The notes under the pieces are model-generated. The model was not told the origin of the DNA. It searched no databases and saw only the letters and a program-made list of their open reading frames with translations. A stretch of 64,000 bases of DNA from UBA10677 sp045654245. Its GTDB lineage: Bacteria; Bacillota; Clostridia; Christensenellales; Pumilibacteraceae. Numbering within the stretch: the first letter of the stretch is position 1; each line of letters opens with the position of its first letter. Shown here piece after piece: positions 43,846-51,587 of the stretch. The stretch lies in the NCBI GenBank assembly GCA_045654245.1, contig JAZOMX010000009.1, positions 1 through 64,000 of the forward strand. The letters are read 5' to 3'. Both the position numbers and the translations under genes were made by a program.

Positions 43846-45225
43846 ATGAAAAGTGTAAAGGAACTAAACAAGGTTGCTGATAACGCTTCGGTAGCGGTAA
43901 GAAAAACTATCGACGCTATCGTTGACGAGCAGTCCTTTATCGAGTCCGACAAGTTCATTCGTAGCGTAACCGCGTTTGGCGAAGCAACGGGCGAAGGCGT
44001 AGTAAGCGGTTTTGCAACCGTATCGGACGTGCAGGTAGGAATATTTGCCGTAAACGGTGAAGTTCTAAAAGGCGGAATCGGTAAAGCAAATGCAACCAAA
44101 ATCGCAAAATGTGTTGAAAATGCAGTAAAGACTGGTTCTCCAGTAATCGGTATTCTAAATACTGCGGGCGCGCGTTTTAGCGAAGGCATTGAGGCTATGG
44201 AGGGATACGGCGCAATCGTAAGCGCGTTCTCGTCCGCTTACGGAGTTGTTCCCACCGTGCTAGTGGTTAAGGGAAATAACTTCGGTATGCTTTCTTATCT
44301 ATCCGCGTTTGTTGACGTAACGATTTGTTGCGACAAGTCCGTTACTGCAACTTCCAGTCCGCTTATCTTGGTAGCAAACAGCACTGACGACGTAGCAAGC
44401 GTTGGAACGGCAGAAGTTATGGCTAAAGCGGGCGTTGCATCGCTAGTAGTTAAGAACGATGCTGAACTTGGAAATGCTGTTAAGGCTTTAACTTCCATCT
44501 TCTGCGAGGGTGTAATTGCATCCGCTGACGACGGAAATAGAGTTTGCAAAGGACTTTCGGCAAAAACTGCAACCGCAAACTTTATTGCTGAAGTTTTTGA
44601 TAACGGTTCCTTTATTGAAATTAAGAAAGACTACGCAACTGAAGTAGTAACTGGTTACGCTCGTCTTAACGGTATCGCTGTCGGCGTAGTTGCTAATAAC
44701 GGCGCTGTAAACGAGGGTAGATTTACTGCTGACGGAGCAAAGAAAGTCGTTGAACTTATCAATACTTGCGACAGTTTCGGACTTCCTATCGTTAATATCG
44801 TTGACAGCAAGGGCGTAATGAACTGCAAGAAGTGCCAAGGCGAACTTATTCGTTCGGTTGGAGATATGATGTATGCATACAACGTGTCTTCCGTAGCAAA
44901 AGTATCGCTTATCCGTGGTAACGCAATCGGCGCAGGTTACGTAGCACTAGCATCTAAGAGCGCATTCGATTACGTCGTAGCGTGGGAAGATGCTTGCATA
45001 GGTTTGTTGGATAATACCGCAAGCGCAGAACTCGTTTATGCTGACGAGATTGCAAAAGCAGGTAATAGCGACGAGGTAGTAGCAAAACTCGCATCTGCTT
45101 ACGGCGAAGAGAATTCTTGCGCTGTAACGGTAGCGGAAAAAGGCTTTATCGACAACGTTATCGAGCCCAAATTCTCGCGTCAATATCTTATCGGCGCAGT
45201 TCAAGCGTTTATTGAAAAGAGGTAA
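43846..45225 (+). CDS. acyl-CoA carboxyltransferase-type (MmdA/12S-like) subunit
   Basis: A carboxyl transferase of the crotonase-like superfamily that includes MmdA, the 12S transcarboxylase subunit and acetyl/propionyl-CoA carboxylase beta. Two homologous halves are visible: the first with N-T-A-G-A-R-F-S-E-G-I, the second with V-D-S-K-G-V and R-G-N-A-I-G-A-G-Y-V-A-L. At 459 aa it is shorter than typical MmdA (about 510), and the first oxyanion loop reads T-A-G-A-R not S-G-G-A-R. The ATG at 43846 follows GGAGG. The acyl-CoA substrate is not shown by the sequence. Confidence 0.8.
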   Translation: MKSVKELNKVADNASVAVRKTIDAIVDEQSFIESDKFIRSVTAFGEATGEGVVSGFATVSDVQVGIFAVNGEVLKGGIGKANATKIAKCVENAVKTGSPVIGILNTAGARFSEGIEAMEGYGAIVSAFSSAYGVVPTVLVVKGNNFGMLSYLSAFVDVTICCDKSVTATSSPLILVANSTDDVASVGTAEVMAKAGVASLVVKNDAELGNAVKALTSIFCEGVIASADDGNRVCKGLSAKTATANFIAEVFDNGSFIEIKKDYATEVVTGYARLNGIAVGVVANNGAVNEGRFTADGAKKVVELINTCDSFGLPIVNIVDSKGVMNCKKCQGELIRSVGDMMYAYNVSSVAKVSLIRGNAIGAGYVALASKSAFDYVVAWEDACIGLLDNTASAELVYADEIAKAGNSDEVVAKLASAYGEENSCAVTVAEKGFIDNVIEPKFSRQYLIGAVQAFIEKR

Positions 45226-45230
45226 GATAT

Positions 45231-45554
45231 ATGTACCTTTTGGCAAATAAAATCGGTTTCGGCGATAGCCTCTTAGTGCTATTTATCGGTATGTCAGTTA
45301 TATTCTTAGTGCTTGCAATCTTGGTTGTTACCGTTATAGCATACGTAAAAGCGCTTAACGCCGTACAAAATAAGGATAAAGTGAAAGCACCCGCTCCCGT
45401 TGCGGTTGCGCCTGCTCCCGAACCCGTAGCCGTAGCAAGTGATGATGAAATCGTTGCCGCAATCACGGCTGCAATCGCAATTATTTATGCGAGCGAGAGC
45501 GAGACTGGAGAAGTTCCTCCGTTTAGAGTAAAAAGTATTTTATTAAGAAAATAA
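45231..45554 (+). CDS. OadG-like gamma subunit of Na+-pumping decarboxylase
   Basis: A 107-residue protein with one N-terminal membrane helix (about residues 12-38), a Pro/Ala linker (about 50-70) and a short C-terminal domain, the layout of OadG/MmdD. The C-terminal half (D-D-E-I-V-A-A-I-T-A-A-I-A) is the conserved segment of this family. It holds the carboxyltransferase to the membrane pump. Confidence 0.82.
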   Translation: MYLLANKIGFGDSLLVLFIGMSVIFLVLAILVVTVIAYVKALNAVQNKDKVKAPAPVAVAPAPEPVAVASDDEIVAAITAAIAIIYASESETGEVPPFRVKSILLRK

Positions 45555-45573
45555 TTTTAGGAGATATATAAAA

Positions 45574-45951
45574 ATGCGTAAGTTTAATATTAACGTTAAT
45601 GGAAATATGTATACCGTTGAGGTAGAAGAAGTAACTGGAGGAGCAGTTTCCGCTCCCGTTGTAGCAGCGCCCGCTCCCGTAGCGTCCGCGCCCGCACCTG
45701 CACCCGCACCTGCACCCGTAGCAAAACCCGTAGTTTCTGGTGGCGCTAGCGTAACCGCGCCTATGCCTGGAACCGTTCTTAAACTCGCTGTTGCTAACGG
45801 CTCTACCGTAAAGAAAGGCGACAAGATTTTAGTTCTTGAGGCTATGAAGATGGAAAACGATATCAATGCAAGCGCTGACGGTGTTGTTACCTTTACCGTA
45901 AACGCTGGTGATAGCGTAGAAACGGGCGCTCAACTTGCAGTTATAAAGTAA
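45574..45951 (+). CDS. biotin carboxyl carrier protein
   Basis: A 125-residue carrier with a short beta N-terminus, an Ala/Pro repeat hinge (residues 26-52) and a biotinyl domain with E-A-M-K92-M-E-N, where K92 is biotinylated. It moves CO2 between the carboxyltransferases and the membrane subunit. AGGAGATAT precedes the ATG. Confidence 0.93.
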   Translation: MRKFNINVNGNMYTVEVEEVTGGAVSAPVVAAPAPVASAPAPAPAPAPVAKPVVSGGASVTAPMPGTVLKLAVANGSTVKKGDKILVLEAMKMENDINASADGVVTFTVNAGDSVETGAQLAVIK

Positions 45952-45961
45952 GGAGAGAATA

Positions 45962-47158
45962 ATGGATTTTTTAGAGACTATGCTCAACTTGTGGAAGAGC
46001 ACGGGTATCTCGCACTCAATCGTTCACGGCGAGTGGCAAAACTACGTTATGATAGCAGTATCGTTCGTACTTTTCTACTTGGCTATCGTTAAACAGTTCG
46101 AGCCTCTTTTGTTACTTCCCATTTCGTTCGGTATGTTTATCGTAAACATTCCTGGAGCGTACGATATTTTGTATGGAACGGCGCACGGCCTTGACTCTGC
46201 AGCGAAAGCAGAACTTATTGCTAACGGCGGACAGGCTACATACGGATTGTTCCATTACCTAGAGTTTGGTGTAAGTAAGGTTATTTTCCCGCCGATAATA
46301 TTCTTGGGAATAGGCGCAATGACTGACTTTGGTCCGCTTATTGCAAATCCGAAGAGTTTGCTTATCGGTGCGGCTGCGCAATTCGGCGTATTCTTAACCT
46401 TCGTTGGCGCAATCGCAAGCGGAATGTTTACTGGCGAGGAGGCAGCGGCTATCGGTATTATCGGTGGCGCAGACGGTCCTACCGCAATCTACGTAACTCA
46501 ACAACTCGCTCCGCACCTATTGTCAGCAATCGCAATCGCTGCATACTCGTATATGGCGCTAATCCCCATTATTCAACCCCCGATTATGAAGTTACTTACT
46601 ACGGAAAAAGAGCGTAAGATTAAAATGTCGCAACTTCGTCCCGTATCTAAGCGTGACAAGATTATTTTCCCGATTGCAGTAACCCTTATTTGTGGACTAA
46701 TCTTGCCTGATGCGTTACCTCTTTTAGGTATGCTTATGCTTGGTAACCTTTTCAAAGAGAGTATGGTAACCGAGCGTTTGGCAAAAACTGCAAGTAACGA
46801 ACTTTGCAACATCATTACCATTTTCCTAGGTCTTATCGTAGGAACGAAGGCGATGGGTGGTACTTTCTTGAACTTCCAGACCTTGTTAATTATTTGCCTA
46901 GGACTTATCGCTTTCTGTTTCGGTACGGTTGGCGGACTTTTGATGGCAAAACTTCTCAACGTTATTTCGGGTGGCAAAATCAACCCGCTTATCGGTAGTG
47001 CAGGCGTGTCTGCCGTACCTATGGCGGCTCGTGTTTCGCAAACTGTTGGTCAAAAATACGATTCCACCAACTATTTGCTAATGCACGCAATGGGACCCAA
47101 CGTAGCAGGCGTAATCGGTTCTGCAGTTGCAGCCGGTGTATTCTTGGCTATTTTCTAA
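45962..47158 (+). CDS. oadB: sodium-pumping decarboxylase beta subunit (OadB/MmdB)
   Basis: The polytopic subunit that decarboxylates carboxybiotin and pumps Na+ outwards. The 398-residue protein shows about ten hydrophobic segments, the strongly conserved G-I-I-G-G-A-D-G-P-T-A-I with the Na+-binding Asp, and the C-terminal G-P-N-V-A-G-V-I-G-S-A-x-A-A-G. OadB, MmdB and GcdB cannot be told apart by this. Confidence 0.92.
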   Translation: MDFLETMLNLWKSTGISHSIVHGEWQNYVMIAVSFVLFYLAIVKQFEPLLLLPISFGMFIVNIPGAYDILYGTAHGLDSAAKAELIANGGQATYGLFHYLEFGVSKVIFPPIIFLGIGAMTDFGPLIANPKSLLIGAAAQFGVFLTFVGAIASGMFTGEEAAAIGIIGGADGPTAIYVTQQLAPHLLSAIAIAAYSYMALIPIIQPPIMKLLTTEKERKIKMSQLRPVSKRDKIIFPIAVTLICGLILPDALPLLGMLMLGNLFKESMVTERLAKTASNELCNIITIFLGLIVGTKAMGGTFLNFQTLLIICLGLIAFCFGTVGGLLMAKLLNVISGGKINPLIGSAGVSAVPMAARVSQTVGQKYDSTNYLLMHAMGPNVAGVIGSAVAAGVFLAIF

Positions 47159-47182
47159 CAGTAAATTAAGGAGATAATCACT

Positions 47183-48580
47183 ATGGTTAAAATAATGGAA
47201 ACTATATTGCGTGACGCTCATCAATCTCAAGCGGCTACGCGTATGAAACTCGATGAAATGTTGCCCGTTGCGGACAAACTTGACAAAGCAGGTTTTTATG
47301 CACTAGAGGCGTGGGGTGGAGCAACCTTCGATAGTTGCCTTCGTTACCTCAACGAAGACCCTTGGGAGAGACTACGCGCTCTTCGTAAGGCGATACCCAA
47401 TACGAAACTCCAAATGCTTTTGCGTGGTCAAAACCTTCTTGGTTATAAGCACTACGCTGACGACGTGGTAGAACTCTTCGTTAAAAAAGCAATTGAAAAT
47501 GGTATTGACGTAATCCGTATCTTTGATGCTCTTAATGATACTAGAAACATTGAAACTGCTCTTAAGGCTACCAAAAAGTACGGTGGAACTGCTGAAGTTG
47601 CTTTCAGTTATACCACTAGCAAAGTTCACACGATTGAATATTTCGTTGACCTTGCTCTTAAAATGGAGGCTATGGGCGCTGATATCATTTGTATTAAGGA
47701 TATGGCGAACCTACTTCTTCCTTATGATGCGTATAAACTCGTATCTAGCCTTAAGGAAAAACTCAATCCCAAAACGCTCGTTCACCTTCATACCCACAAT
47801 ACGGCTGGTACTGGCGATATGACCAACCTTAAAGCAATAGAGGCTGGTTGCGATATCGTAGATACCGCTCTTTCCTCGCTTGGAAACGGTACTTCTCAGC
47901 CTGCTACCGAGGCTCTCGTTGCAACTCTTAAGGGTACGGAGTATGATACCGGTATCAATCTTGAAGACCTTAACGAACTTACCAAGCACTTTAATGGCGT
48001 TGCTAGTCGTCTCGTAGAAGAGGGCTACTTGAGTTCTAAAGTTCTTAAAGTTGACGTAAACGCACTAATTTATCAAGTTCCCGGCGGTATGCTTTCTAAC
48101 CTTATTTCGCAACTTAAGCAAGCAGGTGCTTCTGATAAACTTCTAGAAGTTTTAGAGGAAGTTCCCAGAGTTAGAGCGGACCTCGGTTATCCGCCTTTGG
48201 TAACGCCTTCTAGCCAAATCGTTGGTACGCAAGCCGTTCTTAACGTATTGCAAGGCGAGAGATACAAAATGGTTACCAAGGAAACGAAGGGTGTTCTTTT
48301 GGGCGAATACGGTCAATTACCCGCTGAACCCGATAGCGAAGTAGTAAAGAAAGTTATCGGCGATGCAGAGCGTATTACTTGCCGTCCTGCAGACAATATC
48401 AAACCTGAACTTGACAACTACCGTAAGGAAATTGCTGAGTATTGTGAGAGTGAAGAAGACGTACTTACTTACGCGCTTTTCCCGCAACTTGCTATTCCTT
48501 TCTTTAAGCGTCGTCAGGCTGCTAAACTCGGCGTTGATAAGACTATTTACGATAAAGACAGTCAAGTGCATCCCGTATAA
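47183..48580 (+). CDS. oadA: oxaloacetate decarboxylase alpha / 5S-type carboxyltransferase, no biotin domain
   Basis: The carboxyltransferase of oxaloacetate decarboxylase, pyruvate carboxylase B and transcarboxylase 5S. The 465-residue protein has E-T-I-L-R-D-A-H-Q-S, F-D-A-L-N-D-x-R-N, I-K172-D-M-A-N (carbamylated Lys) and H-L-H203-T-H205-N-T-A-G (metal His). It ends without a biotinyl domain; the carrier is the separate gene at 45574. The Asp usual after the second His is Asn here. Confidence 0.9.
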   Translation: MVKIMETILRDAHQSQAATRMKLDEMLPVADKLDKAGFYALEAWGGATFDSCLRYLNEDPWERLRALRKAIPNTKLQMLLRGQNLLGYKHYADDVVELFVKKAIENGIDVIRIFDALNDTRNIETALKATKKYGGTAEVAFSYTTSKVHTIEYFVDLALKMEAMGADIICIKDMANLLLPYDAYKLVSSLKEKLNPKTLVHLHTHNTAGTGDMTNLKAIEAGCDIVDTALSSLGNGTSQPATEALVATLKGTEYDTGINLEDLNELTKHFNGVASRLVEEGYLSSKVLKVDVNALIYQVPGGMLSNLISQLKQAGASDKLLEVLEEVPRVRADLGYPPLVTPSSQIVGTQAVLNVLQGERYKMVTKETKGVLLGEYGQLPAEPDSEVVKKVIGDAERITCRPADNIKPELDNYRKEIAEYCESEEDVLTYALFPQLAIPFFKRRQAAKLGVDKTIYDKDSQVHPV

Positions 48581-48592
48581 TTAAACAGTAAG

Positions 48593-48627
48593 ACCGTCGC
48601 CTAATAAACTTATGGCGACGGTTTTTT
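48593..48627 (+). terminator. terminator of the decarboxylase operon
   Basis: ACCGTCGCC (48593-48601) pairs with GGCGACGGT (48614-48622), 12-nt loop, T6 run. Confidence 0.9.
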
Positions 48628-48639
48628 CTCGGAGCAAAA

Positions 48640-49857
48640 ATGAAAATTGCGGTAATCGGTGGCGGTCCGGCTGGGTTAATGGCGTCCGCGCAAGCAGGTC
48701 TTGGCGGAGAAGTCGTGCTCTTTGAACGGAACGAAAAACTAGGTAAAAAATTATATATAACGGGCAAGGGCAGATGTAACGTAACTAATATGTGCTCTCC
48801 TCGCGAATTTTTAGAAAAAGTCGTATCTAATCCTCGATTTTTATACGGCTCGATTTTCGCGTTCACGCCTGAAAATACCGTTGATTTGATTGAAAGTATG
48901 GGCGTAAAAACGAAAGTCGAGAGAGGTAACCGAGTTTTTCCGGCTTCGGATAAGGCGAGTGATATTACGAAAGCATTAGTTAAATACGCCGAGTATAATG
49001 GCGTTAATTTCGTTTATGAAAACGTTTTGTCCGTTTCTTGCGAAGAGAACGGGTTTGTAATTGCAACTAAAAAGAACGAGTATCGTTTTGACAAAGTTAT
49101 TCTTGCTTGCGGTGGTGTGAGTTATCCTTCGACTGGAAGTAATGGTGACGGCTTTAATTTTGCTAGCCGTTTAGGGCATACGATTGTTCCGCTTGCTCCC
49201 GCATTAGTGCCCATTTATCTGTCTGAAGACGTAACTAGTTTGTCTGGACTGTCATTAAAAAACGTAACCGTAACCGTAAAAGGCGGACAAAAAGAGTACT
49301 CGCAGTTTGGAGAAATGCTTTTTACTGGAGTTGGCGTAAGCGGACCTATCGTACTTTCGATTAGTAGTTTAATCAATCGCGAGGACGTTAAAAAATTACA
49401 GTTAAGCGTTGACTTAAAGCCGGCATTAGACAGAGAAACGCTTGATAAAAGAATACTTTCCGATTTTTCAAAAGTAAAAAATAAACAACTTAAAAACAGT
49501 CTCGACTTCCTCTTGCCAAAAAGTTTAATTCCGTATATAATAAAGGAGTCGGGAATAAATCCTGAAAAACCGATAAATTCGATAACGAGGGTTGAACGCG
49601 AAAAGTTAGTATCGCTACTTAAAGATTTGCGTTTTTCCATAGCCTCGCTTGGAGAGGTTGAAATAGGCGTGGTAACGGCAGGCGGAGTTTCCGTTAAAGA
49701 AGTAAACCCAAAAACTATGGAAAGTAAGATTTGCCCAGGGCTTTACTTTGCTGGAGAAATGCTAGACATTGATGCGTTCACGGGAGGCTTTAATATTCAA
49801 ATTGCCCTCTCAACCGGTTACCTTGCCGGACAGAGTGCAGGAGGATTAAATGATTAA
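48640..49857 (+). CDS. FAD-dependent oxidoreductase, HI0933/YhiN family
   Basis: A 405-residue flavoprotein with the dinucleotide motif G-G-G-P-A-G-L-M-A (residues 7-15), the family block K-L-G-K-K-L-Y-I-T-G-K-G-R-C-N-V-T-N, and the C-terminal G-E-M-L-D-I-D-A-F-T-G-G-F-N-I-Q. This is the HI0933 family; its substrate is generally unknown. It is followed with overlap by aroH. Confidence 0.88.
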   Translation: MKIAVIGGGPAGLMASAQAGLGGEVVLFERNEKLGKKLYITGKGRCNVTNMCSPREFLEKVVSNPRFLYGSIFAFTPENTVDLIESMGVKTKVERGNRVFPASDKASDITKALVKYAEYNGVNFVYENVLSVSCEENGFVIATKKNEYRFDKVILACGGVSYPSTGSNGDGFNFASRLGHTIVPLAPALVPIYLSEDVTSLSGLSLKNVTVTVKGGQKEYSQFGEMLFTGVGVSGPIVLSISSLINREDVKKLQLSVDLKPALDRETLDKRILSDFSKVKNKQLKNSLDFLLPKSLIPYIIKESGINPEKPINSITRVEREKLVSLLKDLRFSIASLGEVEIGVVTAGGVSVKEVNPKTMESKICPGLYFAGEMLDIDAFTGGFNIQIALSTGYLAGQSAGGLND

Positions 49858-50230
49858 CCAAGTTTTTTCGATTAGAGGAGCCACAACGCTCGACTTTAAT
49901 ACCGAAGAAGAAATCGTTTTGCGTTCAGTTGAACTTATGCGCGAAATACTTGATAGGAACGGTTTTGCTACAAACGATAACCTGGAAATTATCGATTATA
50001 TCGTAAGTAGCACGAATGATATTACCGTATTTTATCCCGCGCAAGCAATTAGAGAAAGCGGAATAGTATGCGCACCAGTTTTTAGTACCCTCGAGCCGTC
50101 GATTAGTGGAGCGTTGAAAATGTGCGTTCGGATTCTCGTCAGGGTATCTAATAGCGGAGATAGAGTTGTGCCAAAGCACGTTTATTTGCGTGGAGCACGA
50201 CAGTTGCGGAAAGATTTGTTGGACGAATAG
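49850..50230 (+). CDS. aroH: chorismate mutase, AroH type
   Basis: Converts chorismate to prephenate. The 126-residue protein is the trimeric AroH type: S-I-R-G-A-T-T near the N-terminus, I-I-S-T-T-like D-Y-I-V-S-S-T-N-D-I, A-x-A-I-R-E and the C-terminal H-V-Y-L-R-G-A-R-Q-L-R-x-D. Overlaps the flavoprotein gene by 8 nt. Confidence 0.93.
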   Translation: MINQVFSIRGATTLDFNTEEEIVLRSVELMREILDRNGFATNDNLEIIDYIVSSTNDITVFYPAQAIRESGIVCAPVFSTLEPSISGALKMCVRILVRVSNSGDRVVPKHVYLRGARQLRKDLLDE

Positions 50231-50247
50231 TTTAAGGAGAAATATAT

Positions 50248-50901
50248 ATGATTATAGCGATTGATGGACCTGCAGGCGCAGGAAAGAGCACGGTAGCAAA
50301 GTTACTAGCAAGTAAACTAAATATTTTATATTTAGATACGGGTGCTATGTATAGAGCGGTAGGACTAAAAGCAATTAGAAATACGGTTGATGTTTCAGAC
50401 CATAAAGCGGTTGAGGATATGTTGTCTAAAACAAAGATTGACGTGAAATTAGACGACGGTGTTCAACGCGTATTTCTTGATGGAGAGGACGTTTCTACGG
50501 CTATTCGTCAGCATGAAGTATCAAAGGCTGCTAGCGATATTTCTGCCGTTCCGTGCGTTAGATATAAAATGGTAGAACTTCAACGCGAAATCGCATCTAA
50601 AACTGATACGATTTTAGACGGAAGAGATATCGGAACTTTCGTTTTGCCAAATGCAGAGTTTAAGTTTTTCTTAACGGCAAGCGCAGACGAGAGAGCAAAT
50701 AGAAGATATTCCGAACTCGTAGCAAAAGGCGTTGATTGTTCGCTTGAAAAAATTAAAGAGGACATAATTACTCGTGATTATAACGATATGCACCGTGCGC
50801 TTGCGCCACTTAAAAAGGCTGACGATGCAATCGAGGTTGACACTACTGAACTTAATATCGGACAAGTAGTTGAAAAAATAGCGTCTTATATGGGAAAATA
50901 A
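50248..50901 (+). CDS. cmk: cytidylate kinase
   Basis: Phosphorylates CMP and dCMP. The 217-residue protein has the P-loop G-P-A-G-A-G-K-S-T, D-T-G-A-M-Y-R-A, the D-G-R-D-I-G-T block and R-D-x-N-D-M-H-R. The cmk-plsC-ispH-S1 order is typical of Clostridia. AAGGAGAAAT precedes the ATG. Confidence 0.96.
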   Translation: MIIAIDGPAGAGKSTVAKLLASKLNILYLDTGAMYRAVGLKAIRNTVDVSDHKAVEDMLSKTKIDVKLDDGVQRVFLDGEDVSTAIRQHEVSKAASDISAVPCVRYKMVELQREIASKTDTILDGRDIGTFVLPNAEFKFFLTASADERANRRYSELVAKGVDCSLEKIKEDIITRDYNDMHRALAPLKKADDAIEVDTTELNIGQVVEKIASYMGK

Positions 50902-50903
50902 TA

Positions 50904-51587
50904 ATGAAATATCCGTTTTATTCGTTTTTAAGAGGGCTTTTATATTTGCCCGTTAAGATTTTGTTACCGACGAAAGTGGTTGGAAAAGAAAATATGCCAT
51001 TACCTAAGCGCATTATTACCGTTTCTAACCATCTATCTATGCTTGATATTCCGGTAGTTGCAATCAACGTACCTGGATATCGTCACCTAATAGGAAAAAA
51101 AGAACTTGCAGAAAACTGGTTCGTGCGCTTTTTAATGAAGCATATCGACGCTATTCCTATTGATAGAGGAACTGCTGATTTAACTGCTATGCGTAAGATT
51201 TTGCGTTGTCTAAAAAACGACGAAAGCCTTGCTATTTATCCCGAGGGAACGAGAAACAAGACTGACGAAGAGTTGCACGAGGTTAAGGCTGGTGCGGCTG
51301 TATTTGCCCTTAAGGGTAATGCTCAAATCGTACCGATTATGATTTACCGAAAGCCTAGATTTTTTAGACGCAACTATATTTACGTTGCTCCTGCCTTTTC
51401 GCTTGACGGATGTGTTGAAGGTAGAGTTGATGCAGGTGCGATTGAAAGAGCAGGTAAAATGCTCGAAGAAAAAATGCGCGAATCTGCGGAATATCTAAAA
51501 GATTACGTTGTAAACAAACGCTGGAAAAAGAAAAATAAACTTTCTATAGAGGCAAATAGGAATGAGGATAATTCTTGCAAAGAATAG
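50904..51587 (+). CDS. plsC: 1-acyl-sn-glycerol-3-phosphate acyltransferase
   Basis: Acylates lysophosphatidic acid to phosphatidic acid, the substrate of CdsA. The 227-residue protein shows S-N-H-L-S-M-L-D (HX4D) and Y-P-E-G-T-R-N, the two acyltransferase motifs. A hydrophobic N-terminus attaches it to the membrane. It overlaps the next gene by 26 nt. Confidence 0.93.
   Translation: MKYPFYSFLRGLLYLPVKILLPTKVVGKENMPLPKRIITVSNHLSMLDIPVVAINVPGYRHLIGKKELAENWFVRFLMKHIDAIPIDRGTADLTAMRKILRCLKNDESLAIYPEGTRNKTDEELHEVKAGAAVFALKGNAQIVPIMIYRKPRFFRRNYIYVAPAFSLDGCVEGRVDAGAIERAGKMLEEKMRESAEYLKDYVVNKRWKKKNKLSIEANRNEDNSCKE

Noticed and set aside
43759..43846. Upstream extension of the 12S-like carboxyltransferase
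   Set aside because: The extended start lies before and inside the promoter boxes 43763-43791; the ATG at 43846 has GGAGG.
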